64,000 nt of DNA, from assembly GCF_004193175.1 (NCBI RefSeq), contig NZ_SAUH01000001.1, forward strand, positions 5,427,501-5,491,500. Direction: 5' to 3'. A program made the position numbers and the translations under genes. Source of the stretch: Streptomyces sp. RFCAC02. GTDB lineage: Bacteria > Actinomycetota > Actinomycetes > Streptomycetales > Streptomycetaceae. Shown piece by piece: positions 7,646-18,282 of this stretch. Below the pieces are notes generated by a model, which saw only the letters and a list, made by a program, of their open reading frames with translations, ran no database searches and was not told where the DNA came from. The stretch's first letter is position 1. Every line of letters begins with the position of its first letter.

Positions 7646-9237
7646 TCCTGCCCGACGCTCCCGACGCACCGGATCCCGCCGCATGGGACGCCGTGGTGAT
7701 CGGCGCCGGGCCCAACGGCCTGGTCGCCGCCAACGTCCTCGCCGACGCCGGCTGGCGTGTCCTCGTCCTGGAGGCCGAGGACACGCCGGGCGGGGCCGTG
7801 CGCAGCGACCGCGCCGTCCACCCGGACCATGTGCACGACACGTTCAGCTCGTTCTACCCGCTGGCCGTCTCGTCCCCCGTGCTGCGGTCCCTGCACCTCG
7901 AACGCTGGGGCCTGCGCTGGCGGCACGCGCCCTCCGTCCTGGCCCACCCCCTGCCGGACGGGCGGTGCGCCGTGCTGCACCGCGACCGCGACGTGACGGC
8001 CGCGTCCCTGGAGGCGTTCGCGCCCGGCGACGGTGACGCGTACCTGCGGCTGGCCGCCCTGTGGGACCGTCTCGGCGACCGGGTGATGGACGCCATCCTC
8101 GCCCCCTTCCCGCCGGTGCGCGCCGCCGCCCGGCTCGCCGCCCGCCTCCCCGGACGCGGCGGCGGCCTGCGCACCCTGCGCATGCTGGCCCTGCCCGCCC
8201 GGCGGTTCGGCGCCGAGCACTTCGCCGGCGAGGGCGGCCCGCTGCTGTTCACCGGCGCGGGCCTGCACGCCGACTTCTCGCCCGAGATGCCGGGCAGCGG
8301 CGCGTTCGGCCTGCTGATGGTCATGCTCGGGCAGCACCACGGCTGGCCCGTCCCCGAGGGCGGCGCCGGGGAGCTGACGGCGGCCCTCGTGCGCCGGCTG
8401 CGGGAGAGGGGCGGCGAACTGCGCTGCGGTACGCCCGTGACCGGCGTCGTCGTCGCGTCGGGACGCTGCCGTGGTGTCGTCACGGCCGACGGCGAGCGCG
8501 TCCCGGCCCGCCGCGTCCTCGCCGACGTGCCCGCGCCCGACCTCTACGGAGGGCTCGTCGGCTGGGAGCACCTGCCGGCCCGCCTGCGCGCCGACATGCG
8601 GCGCTTCGAATGGGACTACGCCACCTTCAAGATGGACTGGGCGCTGTCGGGACCCATCCCGTGGAGCGCGGGCGACGCCGTCGGCGCCGGCACCGTCCAC
8701 GTCGCCGACAGCATCGACCACCTCGCCAGAGAGACCGCCGACATCGCGGCGCACCGGCTGCCCGACAAACCCTGCCTCGTCCTCGGCCAGATGACGACCT
8801 CCGACCCGACCAGGTCGCCGGCCGGCGGCGAGTCGGCCTGGGCCTACACGCACCTGCCCCAGCACTTCGAGGAGCCCGCCGGGGGCTGGACGGCGGAGCT
8901 GCGCGAGACCGTGGCCGAACGGATGGAGGAAGCCGTCGAACGCCTCGCGCCCGGCTTCCGCTCACGCGTCACGGCCCGCCGCGTCCTGGCCCCGCCGGAC
9001 ATGCGGGACCTGAACCGCAGCCTCGTCGGCGGCTCGCTCAACGGCGGCACGGCCCAGGCGCACCAGCAGCTCTTCCTCCGCCCGGTGCCCGGCAGCGGCC
9101 GCCCCACGACGCCCGTCGCGGGCCTGTACCTCGCCTCGGCCGGCGCCCACCCCGGCGGCGGCGTCCACGGCGCGCCCGGGGCCAACGCGGCCCGCGCCGC
9201 CCTGTGGGCCGCCCGTTTCCGCAGGGCCGGGCGCTGA
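7642..9237 (+). CDS. CrtI-like FAD-dependent phytoene desaturase-family oxidoreductase
   Basis: A 531-residue flavoprotein. The FAD-binding dinucleotide motif VIGAGPNGLVAAN lies near residues 17-29, followed by the acidic ADP-ribose end VLVLEAE. Near the C-terminus GLYLASAGAHPGGGVHG is the second FAD-contact motif typical of the carotenoid desaturase/retinol saturase family. No phytoene synthase or other carotenoid gene is nearby, so true carotenoid desaturation is not supported. ATG 7642 overlaps the SDR stop by 4 bp. Translational coupling with the SDR argues for a common pathway. Confidence 0.88.
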   Translation: MILPDAPDAPDPAAWDAVVIGAGPNGLVAANVLADAGWRVLVLEAEDTPGGAVRSDRAVHPDHVHDTFSSFYPLAVSSPVLRSLHLERWGLRWRHAPSVLAHPLPDGRCAVLHRDRDVTAASLEAFAPGDGDAYLRLAALWDRLGDRVMDAILAPFPPVRAAARLAARLPGRGGGLRTLRMLALPARRFGAEHFAGEGGPLLFTGAGLHADFSPEMPGSGAFGLLMVMLGQHHGWPVPEGGAGELTAALVRRLRERGGELRCGTPVTGVVVASGRCRGVVTADGERVPARRVLADVPAPDLYGGLVGWEHLPARLRADMRRFEWDYATFKMDWALSGPIPWSAGDAVGAGTVHVADSIDHLARETADIAAHRLPDKPCLVLGQMTTSDPTRSPAGGESAWAYTHLPQHFEEPAGGWTAELRETVAERMEEAVERLAPGFRSRVTARRVLAPPDMRDLNRSLVGGSLNGGTAQAHQQLFLRPVPGSGRPTTPVAGLYLASAGAHPGGGVHGAPGANAARAALWAARFRRAGR

Positions 9238-9277
9238 TGTCCGCGCCTCGCCCGCCGCGTACCGGAGGAGGTCTGCC

Positions 9278-9739
9278 GTGGCCGCCCGTTCCGTCCTGAT
9301 CCGCCGACCGCCCGCGTGCGTGTGGGAGTTCCTCTCCGTCCCGGAGAACTACCACCGCTGGGTCGTCGGCACCCGGGATTCCGTGCCCCTGGAGGGCGAC
9401 TGGCCCGCCACCGGCGCGTCCCTGCGCTACACGCTGGCCCTCGGGCCGCTGCGGAACTCGGGGCGCACCGTCGTGCGCGACAGCGAGCCGTCGCACCGCC
9501 TGGAGCTGGAGGCGGAGACCCGGCTCCTCGGATCGGCCAGGATCGGCATCGAGATCCGGCCCTGGGGCGAGGACAGCCTCGTGATCGTCGACGAGCACCC
9601 GCTGCGCGGCCCCGGCGGCCGGCTCCACAACCGGGCCGCCGACGCCGTCCTCCAGCTCCGCAACCGCCACATGCTGCGCCTGCTGTGCGCGCTGGTCGAG
9701 GCCGAGCCGTCCGGGGCGCAGGGGAGGCGGGCCGCCTGA
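9278..9739 (+). CDS. SRPBCC (START/Bet v1-like) ligand-binding protein
   Basis: A 153-residue protein with the SRPBCC layout: an N-terminal strand with RRPPACVWEFLSVPENYHRWV (typical helix entry and Trp), a central beta sheet (YTLALGPL, LELEAETRL) and a long C-terminal helix. The fold has a deep hydrophobic pocket and serves as lipid carrier, cyclase or hydrolase. GTG 9278 follows GGAGGAGG. It sits 40 bp behind the CrtI-like gene and 45 bp before the zinc dehydrogenase, so it may bind the same hydrophobic intermediate. That is inference. Confidence 0.8.
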   Translation: MAARSVLIRRPPACVWEFLSVPENYHRWVVGTRDSVPLEGDWPATGASLRYTLALGPLRNSGRTVVRDSEPSHRLELEAETRLLGSARIGIEIRPWGEDSLVIVDEHPLRGPGGRLHNRAADAVLQLRNRHMLRLLCALVEAEPSGAQGRRAA

Positions 9740-9784
9740 CGGGGTACCCGGCACCCGTCAAGTCCCCCACGGAGGTGAGCCGGA

Positions 9785-10969
9785 ATGAAGGCGGCGGTGT
9801 GGCACGGCAAGCGCGACGTCCGGATCGACGAGGTGCCCGATCCGGCGGTCAAGGAACCCACGGACGCGGTCATCCGCGTCACGTCCTCCGGGCTGTGCGG
9901 CTCGGACCTGCACCTGTACGAGGTCCTCGCGCCGTTCATGACACCCGGCGACATCCTCGGCCACGAACCGCTCGGCGTCGTCGAGGAGACGGGCGCCGAG
10001 GTGACCTCCCTGCGGCCGGGGGACCGGGTGGTCGTGCCGTTCCAGATCGCGTGCGGGCGGTGCTGGATGTGCCGCAACGGCCTCCAGACGCAGTGCGAGA
10101 CCACCGCGGTGCGGGAGCAGGGCTCGGGCGCCGCCCTGTTCGGCTACACCAAGCTGTACGGTTCGGTGCCGGGCGCCCAGGCCGAGTACCTGCGCGTGCC
10201 GCAGGCCCAGTACGGGCCGCTCAAGGTGCCAGCCGACGTGCCGGACGACCGGTACCTCTACCTGTCCGACGTGCTGCCCACCGCGTGGCAGGCCGTGGAG
10301 TACGCCGCCGTGCCGCCCGGCGGCAGCGTCGCCGTCCTCGGGCTCGGCCCCATCGGCGACATGGCCTGCCGGATCGCCCTGCACCGAGGTGCGGGCAAGG
10401 TCTTCGGGATCGACCTCGTGCCCGAGCGGCTCGCCCGCGTCATGGCGCGCGGGGCCGAGGCGCTCGACCTCACGCAGCACGACGACATCGCGCAGACCGT
10501 CCGCGACCGCACCGACGGCCGGGGACCCGACGCCGTGATCGACGCGGTCGGCATGGAGGCGCACGGCGGCGGCGGAGCGAGCGTGGGCAAGATGATGCAG
10601 GCGCTGCCCGGCCTGCTGCCCGACCGGATCGCCGAGAAGCTCGCGGGCAAGGCGGGCGTGGACCGGCTCACCGCGCTGTACCTGGCCATCGACATGGTGC
10701 GGCGCGGCGGCACGGTCTCCCTGAGCGGTGTCTACGGCGGGATGGCCGACCCGATGCCGATGCTGCGGCTGTTCGACAAGCAGATCCAGTTGCGCATGGG
10801 CCAGGCGAACGTCCACCGCTGGGTCCCGGACATCCTGCCGCTCCTCGGCGACGGCGATCCGCTGGGCGTGGACGACTTCGCGACCCACCACATGCCGCTG
10901 GCGGAGGCGCCCGAGGCGTACCGGATGTTCCAGCACAAGGAGGCGGCGAAGATCGTCCTCAAGCCCTGA
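9785..10969 (+). CDS. Zinc-dependent alcohol/formaldehyde dehydrogenase (MDR family)
   Basis: A 394-residue medium-chain dehydrogenase. GHEPLGVVEE is the catalytic zinc signature; C-GRC-WMC-(N7)-C is the structural-zinc cysteine set; GLGPIGDMA is the NAD-binding turn. Length and the MKAAVWHGKRDVRIDEVPDP start fit the glutathione-independent formaldehyde dehydrogenase-like subfamily seen widely in actinomycetes. It oxidises an alcohol or aldehyde with NAD(P). ATG 9785 has GGAGGTGAG at good spacing. It is the last gene of the CBS-to-dehydrogenase block; its own upstream 45 bp could also hold a promoter. Confidence 0.88.
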   Translation: MKAAVWHGKRDVRIDEVPDPAVKEPTDAVIRVTSSGLCGSDLHLYEVLAPFMTPGDILGHEPLGVVEETGAEVTSLRPGDRVVVPFQIACGRCWMCRNGLQTQCETTAVREQGSGAALFGYTKLYGSVPGAQAEYLRVPQAQYGPLKVPADVPDDRYLYLSDVLPTAWQAVEYAAVPPGGSVAVLGLGPIGDMACRIALHRGAGKVFGIDLVPERLARVMARGAEALDLTQHDDIAQTVRDRTDGRGPDAVIDAVGMEAHGGGGASVGKMMQALPGLLPDRIAEKLAGKAGVDRLTALYLAIDMVRRGGTVSLSGVYGGMADPMPMLRLFDKQIQLRMGQANVHRWVPDILPLLGDGDPLGVDDFATHHMPLAEAPEAYRMFQHKEAAKIVLKP

Positions 10970-11177
10970 CGGCTGCACGTCGGCCGTCTGTGACCAACGG
11001 CACGGGGGCGGGCAGAACAGGCTCTCATCAGGGGAGTCGGTGTGCCGCGCCCGGTCCGGGGCGATCTTGGTCTTCCGGGCCGGGCGCCGCTCTGTCATGG
11101 TGGGTGCCGCTTCCGGCGGTGCGACGCCGCCCGGTCCCGGGAGCGTCCCCCTCCTTCTCCAGGCAGATCCCATTCCC

Positions 11178-12548
11178 ATGCCCTCCTCCGCCCCTGCCCC
11201 CGGGCGCGTCCGGCGCGCCGCGGGCAGTGACCGCAGTCCCTGGCGCTGCCTCAGGTACCCCAGCATGCGCTGGTGGTCGCTCGCCAACCTCTTCTCGAAC
11301 GCCGGCACCTGGATGCAGCTCACCGTCCAGAACCTGCTGGTCCTCGACGTCACCGGCTCCGCCGCCATGACGGGGGTCTCGCTGGCCGTGCAGGCCGGCC
11401 CCGGGCTCCTCCTCGGCCTGGCCGGCGGCGCCGCCGTCGACGCGTGGCCGCGCAAGGTCACCGCGGCCGTGAGCCAGGCGGCCCTCGGCCTGGTCGCCTT
11501 CACCACCGCCCTGCTCGTCGTCATGGGCGCGCTGAACGTCCCCGCGCTGCTCGTGCTGTCGGCCGTCACCGGCATCATCGCGACCGTGGACGGCCCCGCG
11601 TGCGCCCTGCTCGGCAACGACCTGGTGCGGCGCGAGGACGTCCCCTCGTCGATCGCCCTCGGCTCCGCCGTCCACAGCGTCGGCCGGCTCGCCGGGACCG
11701 CGCTGGCGGGCGCCGCCGTCGCGCTGGCCGGTACGGCCGCCGCGTTCGCCGTGAACGGTCTGTCGTTCCTGTTCGTCACGGCCGTCATCCCGTTCCTCCG
11801 CCCCGCCGAGCGGGACGCCGCGGCCGAGCCGGTCGCCGTACCCCCCGCGGGGCACCGCCGGCGGGGACGGCCGGCGCCCGCCGCGAACGCCGGGGCGCGC
11901 GACGGGCTGCGGTTCTTCCTGCACAGCCCGCGCCTGGTCGCGCTGGCGGCCGTCACCGGGCTGAGCGCGGTGTTCGGCCGCAACTACGGCCTCACCCTCG
12001 CCGTCCTGGTGACCGGACCGCTCGCCGGCGGCGCGGGGTCGTTCGGCGGCGTGGCAACGGCCCTCGCGATCGGCGGCACCGCCGGCGCCCTCGTCGCGGG
12101 CGTCCTCCAGCGCCCGTCGGTGCGGCTGGTGGCCGCGATGGCGGCCGTGGGGGCGCTGCTCCAGATCGCGGCGGGCCTCAGCCCGTCCCTCGGCCTGCTG
12201 ATCCTGCTCGTGGTGCCGATGGCGGTGGTCGAGTCGGTGTCCGACACGGCGGGGACGACCGTGCTGCAGACCGATCCGCCCGAGCACATGCGCGGCCGCG
12301 TGCTGGGCGTGTGGCGGAGCCTGAGCACCGGCTGGGGCCTCGTGGGACCGCCGCTGATCGGCGTCCTCATGGAGACGATGGGGGCCAGGGGCGCCCTGGT
12401 CCTGGGCGGCGTGCTCATCGCGTCCGCCTCGACGGCCGGGATGTGCGTCCACGGCCGGCGGGCCAGGGCCGCGCGCGTCGTCACCGCCCGGATGCCGGCG
12501 GCCGCCGCCGCTCCGGCGCCGAAGGAGGAGCTGGCCTCCGTCGCCTGA
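11178..12548 (+). CDS. MFS exporter (MFS_3/EntS-like)
   Basis: A 456-residue membrane protein with about twelve hydrophobic segments, beginning CLRYPSMRWWSLANLFSNAG and holding an acidic/basic loop after segment 6. These match the MFS_3 group of efflux pumps (EntS-like). It would export a siderophore, drug or other small molecule. The start is uncertain: ATG 11178 has no clear ribosome site, and an in-frame GTG at 11040 follows GGGGAG but adds a residue run that looks non-coding. The 208 bp before it hold no other gene. Confidence 0.85.
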   Translation: MPSSAPAPGRVRRAAGSDRSPWRCLRYPSMRWWSLANLFSNAGTWMQLTVQNLLVLDVTGSAAMTGVSLAVQAGPGLLLGLAGGAAVDAWPRKVTAAVSQAALGLVAFTTALLVVMGALNVPALLVLSAVTGIIATVDGPACALLGNDLVRREDVPSSIALGSAVHSVGRLAGTALAGAAVALAGTAAAFAVNGLSFLFVTAVIPFLRPAERDAAAEPVAVPPAGHRRRGRPAPAANAGARDGLRFFLHSPRLVALAAVTGLSAVFGRNYGLTLAVLVTGPLAGGAGSFGGVATALAIGGTAGALVAGVLQRPSVRLVAAMAAVGALLQIAAGLSPSLGLLILLVVPMAVVESVSDTAGTTVLQTDPPEHMRGRVLGVWRSLSTGWGLVGPPLIGVLMETMGARGALVLGGVLIASASTAGMCVHGRRARAARVVTARMPAAAAAPAPKEELASVA

Positions 12549-12556
12549 CGCGGACG

Positions 12557-12594
12557 TGCCCGTGCCCCGGTCCTCGCGGGCCGGGGCACGGGCA
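12557..12594. terminator. Bidirectional terminator between convergent genes
   Basis: A perfect 14-bp inverted repeat (TGCCCGTGCCCCGG and its complement) with a 10-nt loop starts 9 bp after the MFS stop and lies 52 bp from the stop of the oppositely oriented CorC-DUF2795 gene. No T tract follows, which is usual for streptomycete terminators. Confidence 0.8.
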
Positions 12595-12645
12595 TGCCGG
12601 GCACGCCGCCGCGGAAGGGGGATGGGGGCGGCGGCCGGGCGGGCG

Positions 12646-12834
12646 TCAGTCGAAGATCGCCTTCTCGACGTCGTTCGGCCCGTCGAACTTCCTGCCCTTC
12701 AGGTTCTCCATGCGCTGCACGAGATCCTTGTCGGCGTGGTTCTTCCTGGCCTGCTCGGCCAGCGACGAGGTGTCGGCGGGGTACCGGATGCCCTTCAGGG
12801 CCTTCTGCACCTCGATCGGATTGGGCTTGCCCAT
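12646..12834 (-). CDS. DUF2795 protein, probable internal start
   Basis: This 62-residue segment (MGKPNPIEVQKALKG to the stop) has the size and composition of stand-alone DUF2795 proteins of actinomycetes. ATG 12834 has AAGGAGG at 6-7 nt, a stronger site than most genes in this window. I list it separately because independent translation is likely even if the upstream reading frame also runs into it. Function unknown. Confidence 0.6.
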   Translation of the reverse strand: MGKPNPIEVQKALKGIRYPADTSSLAEQARKNHADKDLVQRMENLKGRKFDGPNDVEKAIFD

Positions 12835-13952
12835 GGCGGCCTCCTTCTCCTGTGCGCCGGATCGACCGGAATGTCCGGTAACGGCCTCTCCCGCGTACCC
12901 TCCGGCCGGGCCGTCCAATCCGGCCGTCTCCCCGGTCCCGCCGGGCGCGGGCGGGCCGACGAGCTCCATCAGCACGTCCTCCATCGTGACGAAGCCCAGC
13001 AGCCGGCCCCGGCCGCTGATCACGGCCGCCAGGTGCGTCACCGTGCGGCGCATCGCCGTGAGGGCGTCGTCCAGCGGCGTGTCGAGACGCACCGTGACGA
13101 CCGGGTGCAGCGCGTCCCGGGGGAACGGCCGGTCGCGCTCGGCCGTCTCCAGCGCGTCCTTCACGTGCAGGAAGCCCAGCACGCTGCTGCCGGGACCCGT
13201 CACCGGGAAGCGGGAGAAGCCCGACCGCGCGGACACGCGCTCAAGACGCCGCGGCGTGACACGGCGGTCGACCGTCACCATGCGGGCCAGCGGCACCATC
13301 ACCTCGGCGACGGTGCGCCGGCCCAGCGTCAGGGCGTCCCGCAGCCGGTCGCTCTCGTCCTCCGGCAGCAGCCCGGCGGCCGACGAGTCGCGCACCAGCC
13401 GGGTGAGCTGCTCGTCGGTGAAGACCGACGACACCTCGTCCTTCGGTTCGACGCGCAGCAGCCGCAGACACCCGTTGGCCAGCGCGTTGATGCCGAAGAC
13501 CAGGGGCCGCAGCCCGCGGGTCACGGCGACGAGCGGAGGCACGAACAGCAGGACGCAGCGTTCCGGCGCCGCCAGGGCGATGTTCTTCGGCACCATCTCG
13601 CCGAACAGCATGTGCGTGTAGGTGGCCGCCGCCAGCGCGACGGCGAACGCGATCGTGTGACCGATGCCGCCCGGCACGCCCACCGCGTGGAAGACGGGCT
13701 CCAGCAGGTGCGCGATGGCGGGCTCGGCCACCGCGCCCAGCACCAGCGAGGACGCCGTGACGCCGAGCTGCGCCGTGGCGAGCATGGGGGAGAGGTGCCG
13801 CAGCGCCCACAGGACGGTGCGCGCGCGGCGTTCGCCAGCCTCGGCGCGCGGCTCGATCTGGTCGCGCCGCACCGAGATGAGCGAGAATTCGCCGCCGACG
13901 AAGAAGGCGTTCGTCAGCAGGGTCAGGAATCCGACGGCGAGCTGGACGAGGG

Positions 13953-13956
<4 letters not shown>
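12646..13956 (-). CDS. CNNM/CorC-type transporter fused in frame to a DUF2795 module
   Basis: The first 350 or so residues are a CNNM (DUF21) membrane domain with about four hydrophobic segments followed by a CBS pair (SRFPVTGPGSSVLGFLHVKDAL; GFVTMEDVLMELVG). Such proteins are linked to magnesium or cobalt efflux. Reading continues without a stop through a Gly-rich linker into MGKPNPIEVQKALKG, a complete 62-residue DUF2795-type protein ending at 12646. An internal ATG at 12834 behind GGAGAAGGAGG could also yield the small protein alone. GTG 13956 overlaps the upstream paralogue's TGA (GTGA). The fusion is unusual; DUF2795 is normally separate. Confidence 0.75.
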
Positions 13957-15329
<1,373 letters not shown>

Positions 15330-15478
15330 CTCGCCCCTTCCTTCTCGCGCACCGGCGGCGCACATTGTCCGCGCCCGCCCGGAGGGGTGACCGCGTGCCG
15401 CGCAGTGATGCGGGCGCCCGGTACCCGAATGCAGCCACCCCCGGTCCCGTCTACCCCGGGGCGGGGAGCGCAGCCGCC

Positions 15479-15502
15479 GTTACGCCGTGCCGCCGCCGGG
15501 TA
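15479..15502 (+). promoter_or_regulatory. Possible SigB-like promoter before the GH31 gene
   Basis: GTTA at 15479-15482 and a perfect GGGTAC at 15497-15502 are separated by 14 bp, close to the SigB-type consensus. Transcription would begin only a few bases before ATG 15513, giving a nearly leaderless message, which fits the absence of a ribosome site there. Weak evidence. Confidence 0.3.
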
Positions 15503-15512
15503 CCCGGCGCCG

Positions 15513-17573
15513 ATGGAGAACGGCACGGACCCCTACGTGGCCGCCGAGCCGGCGGCCGACCTGGAGTTCCTCCAGGTCACCCTCGCATCGGGCCGCACGG
15601 TGCGCTTCTCGTGCACCGTTCCCCTGCCCGGTGTCCTGCGCGTCCGGCTGGTCAGCCCCACGGGCGCCGACCCCGGCCCGCGCGGCTCGACGCCGCTGCT
15701 GGTCGACCTGCCGCACCGGCCGGCGCGCCTGCGCCGCGTGCCCGGCGGTACCGAGATCACCGGCCCCGGCGTCCACGCCGAGTGGGAGGCGGGCACGACC
15801 GCGGGGATGCCGCCGGGCGAGAGCGCCCCGCAGGGCCTCCGCTTCGGGGCGTTCCAACGCTTCTCGGAGCCGGAGGGGGCGACCGTCCCGTTCCACGCCG
15901 GTTTCCTGCCCGCACGGCAGGGCAGCCCCGCGGGCTGGGTGGAGACCATCCACCTCGCGCCCGACTCGCAGGTCTACGGCGGCGGCGAGAGCTACCAGGG
16001 CATCGGCCTGCGCGGCCGGCACCGCAACCTCCGCAACATCGAGGAGAACCGCGCCGCCGGCCGCGACTCCGCCTACCTCAACATCCCGTTCCTGTGGTCC
16101 GACGCCGGCTGGGGCCTGTTCACGAACACCGGCGGCCCCGTGAAGGCGGACATCGGGGCGACCCACTCCGAGGCCGCCCGGATCGAGGTGCGCGGGGACG
16201 AGATGGACCTGTTCCTGCTCAGCGGCGACGCGCCCACCGTGCTGCGCTCCTATCTCGGCCTCACCGGGCACTCCCTCGACCTGCCGTACTGGGCGTACGG
16301 CGTGTGGATGAGCCGGTCGTCCTACTTCACCGCGGACGAGGTCGTCCGCACGGTGGACGGTCTCGACGCGGCCGGCTGCCCGGTCGACGTCGTGCACGTC
16401 GACGAGTGGCTGGAGGACCCCGTTCTCGACTCCGCCGCCTGGTCGTCGCCGCCCGCGCGCGACCGGTTCCCGGCCGGCTGGAGCGAACGCCTCGCGGACC
16501 GGGGCATCCGCACCAGCCTGTGGATCAACCCGTACATCCAGCGCGGGACCCCGCTCGCCGACGACCTGACGCGCCGCGGCTTCCTCGTGCGGGACCCGGC
16601 GGGCCGGCCGGTCCACACGGCGGACAACCCCGACTGCCTCCCCGTCGACTTCACCGACCCGGACGCCCGCGAGTGGTGGATCGACCGCCTCGCCCGCACG
16701 CTCCGCGAGGAGGGCAACGCGGCCGTGCTGGCCGACTTCGGCGAGGAGATCCCCGACGGTGCCGTCTTCGCCGACGGGACGCGCGGCCCCGAGCGCCGCA
16801 ACAGCTACGGGCTGCTCTACCAGCGGGCCGTCCGCGAGGCGGGCCTCCGCGCGCGGGGCGGCGACTTCGTCCCCGTCGCCAGGTCGGGGACGGCCGGCTC
16901 CCAGCGGGACGCCGCGCACTGGGCGGGCGACCTGCCCTCGTCGTGGAGCGGCCTCGTCTCGACGCTGCGGGCGGTGCTGTCCATGTCGCTGAGCGGCTGC
17001 TCGGCCGTCAGCCACGACGGGGGCGGCTACTGGACGCCGGCCGCCTACCGCCGCGCCGTCGAACTGCGGAAGACCATGACCCCGGACGCGGTCCTCGCCG
17101 ACGTGGATCCCGAGCTGTACGGCCGCTGGGCGCAGTGGGCCGCGTTCACGCCGATCATGCGTTTCCACGGGGTGGGCCGGCGCGAACCGACGGCCTATCC
17201 GGAGCCGGCCCGTTCCGCCGCCATCGCGGCGTGCCGCCTGCGGCACCGCATGCGCCGCTACCTGTACGACTCGGCGGACGGGCTGCCGCTGATGCGCCCG
17301 ATGCCGCTCGCCTTCCCCGGCGACCGGGCCGCGCGCGACGCGGAACTCCAGTACATGCTCGGCCCCGACATCCTGGTCGCGCCGATCCTGGAGGCCGGCG
17401 GCTCACGGACGTTCTGGGTGCCGGACGGCGACTGGCTGCCGCTCCTCGGCTGCCCGCCGCAACAGGGCGCGGGCTGGCGCGAGGTGCACTGCGAGCCGGG
17501 TCAGTTCCCCGCTTTCGTACGGGCGGACCGGGGCCTGGAGGGCCTGCTCACGGAGGACACCACGGCGCCGTGA
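15513..17573 (+). CDS. GH31 alpha-xylosidase/alpha-glucosidase-like hydrolase
   Basis: A 686-residue cytoplasmic glycosidase without signal peptide. The GH31 barrel is clear: the nucleophile lies in ADFGEEIP (Asp408), as in the YicI-type alpha-xylosidases, and the acid/base Asp473 lies in HWAGDLPSSW. The N-terminal half holds the beta-sandwich with YGGGESYQG, and MRFHGVGRREP follows near residue 550. It would cleave alpha-linked xylose or glucose from imported oligosaccharides. The start is not certain: ATG 15513 lacks a ribosome site, and ATG 15429 is an in-frame alternative. No transporter is adjacent. Confidence 0.85.
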   Translation: MENGTDPYVAAEPAADLEFLQVTLASGRTVRFSCTVPLPGVLRVRLVSPTGADPGPRGSTPLLVDLPHRPARLRRVPGGTEITGPGVHAEWEAGTTAGMPPGESAPQGLRFGAFQRFSEPEGATVPFHAGFLPARQGSPAGWVETIHLAPDSQVYGGGESYQGIGLRGRHRNLRNIEENRAAGRDSAYLNIPFLWSDAGWGLFTNTGGPVKADIGATHSEAARIEVRGDEMDLFLLSGDAPTVLRSYLGLTGHSLDLPYWAYGVWMSRSSYFTADEVVRTVDGLDAAGCPVDVVHVDEWLEDPVLDSAAWSSPPARDRFPAGWSERLADRGIRTSLWINPYIQRGTPLADDLTRRGFLVRDPAGRPVHTADNPDCLPVDFTDPDAREWWIDRLARTLREEGNAAVLADFGEEIPDGAVFADGTRGPERRNSYGLLYQRAVREAGLRARGGDFVPVARSGTAGSQRDAAHWAGDLPSSWSGLVSTLRAVLSMSLSGCSAVSHDGGGYWTPAAYRRAVELRKTMTPDAVLADVDPELYGRWAQWAAFTPIMRFHGVGRREPTAYPEPARSAAIAACRLRHRMRRYLYDSADGLPLMRPMPLAFPGDRAARDAELQYMLGPDILVAPILEAGGSRTFWVPDGDWLPLLGCPPQQGAGWREVHCEPGQFPAFVRADRGLEGLLTEDTTAP

Positions 17574-17633
17574 CCGCGCTTCCGTCGGGAAAGCCGGTCC
17601 GGACGGCGCCGGCACCGGGACTCCGGCGGCCCC

Positions 17634-18164
17634 CTACAACTGGTCCCCGGCCTCGGCCGGTTCCGGGGGATGCGTCCCGCCGCCGTCCTTGAGGTCCTGC
17701 TCGCAGTACCGCGGATCGTAGGACTGGTCGTTCGGGATCAGCAACACGCGGGCGACCCGCTCGGGACGCTCGACGGAGAGCCACTCGTCGCCCGTGCGGG
17801 TACCGTCCGGCTCGGGCCACGCCATGTCCGAATAGACCGTCAGGCAGCCCAGGGCCACGCGCTGCTCGTCGACCGCGCAGGCATCCACCGCGGGGCCGTT
17901 CATCTCGTCGGCGCCGTCGAAGCGATAGTGGAAGTGGATCCGGTCGCCCTCGGCGGGCACCTGCGGGTGGGGCTCAAGACGCCAGTCGACGACCTCGGCG
18001 GTGACACCGAGGCGCTGCCCGTACGTGTCCTCGACCTGCACGCTGACACCGGCTTCACCGCGTTCCGCCGTCGTGTCGGTGCAGCCCAGGGGGAAAGAGC
18101 ATCCGGACAGGGCGCAAAGCACCAGGGCCGACGGGGCACCGGCACGTATCCAGACGCGTGACAC
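17634..18164 (-). CDS. Putative secreted lipoprotein of unknown function
   Basis: A 176-residue protein starting at GTG 18164, which has AGGAGGT 8 nt upstream. The N-terminus MSRVWIRAGAP... ends in a lipobox ALSGC, so the mature protein should be lipid-anchored outside the membrane. The remainder is hydrophilic with six further cysteines and resembles an extracellular binding or inhibitory domain, but I recognise no family. It ends 60 bp from the GH31 stop (convergent) and lies 118 bp downstream of meaB. Confidence 0.7.
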   Translation of the reverse strand: MSRVWIRAGAPSALVLCALSGCSFPLGCTDTTAERGEAGVSVQVEDTYGQRLGVTAEVVDWRLEPHPQVPAEGDRIHFHYRFDGADEMNGPAVDACAVDEQRVALGCLTVYSDMAWPEPDGTRTGDEWLSVERPERVARVLLIPNDQSYDPRYCEQDLKDGGGTHPPEPAEAGDQL

Positions 18165-18282
18165 GGGGGCGACCTCCTGCCGGGGAGGCGCAGTGTATCC
18201 GGCGGCCCTGTGGCCTGCGGTGGCGAGGCCATGCTGCCCATGAGCCCGCGAACCGGGCCGACACGGTGCCCGGTTCCACCGA

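Noticed and set aside
7642..9237. Carotenoid biosynthesis gene crtI
   Set aside because: The flavoprotein is of the CrtI fold, but no crtB, crtE or lycopene cyclase is nearby; the FAD motifs alone do not prove carotenoid chemistry.
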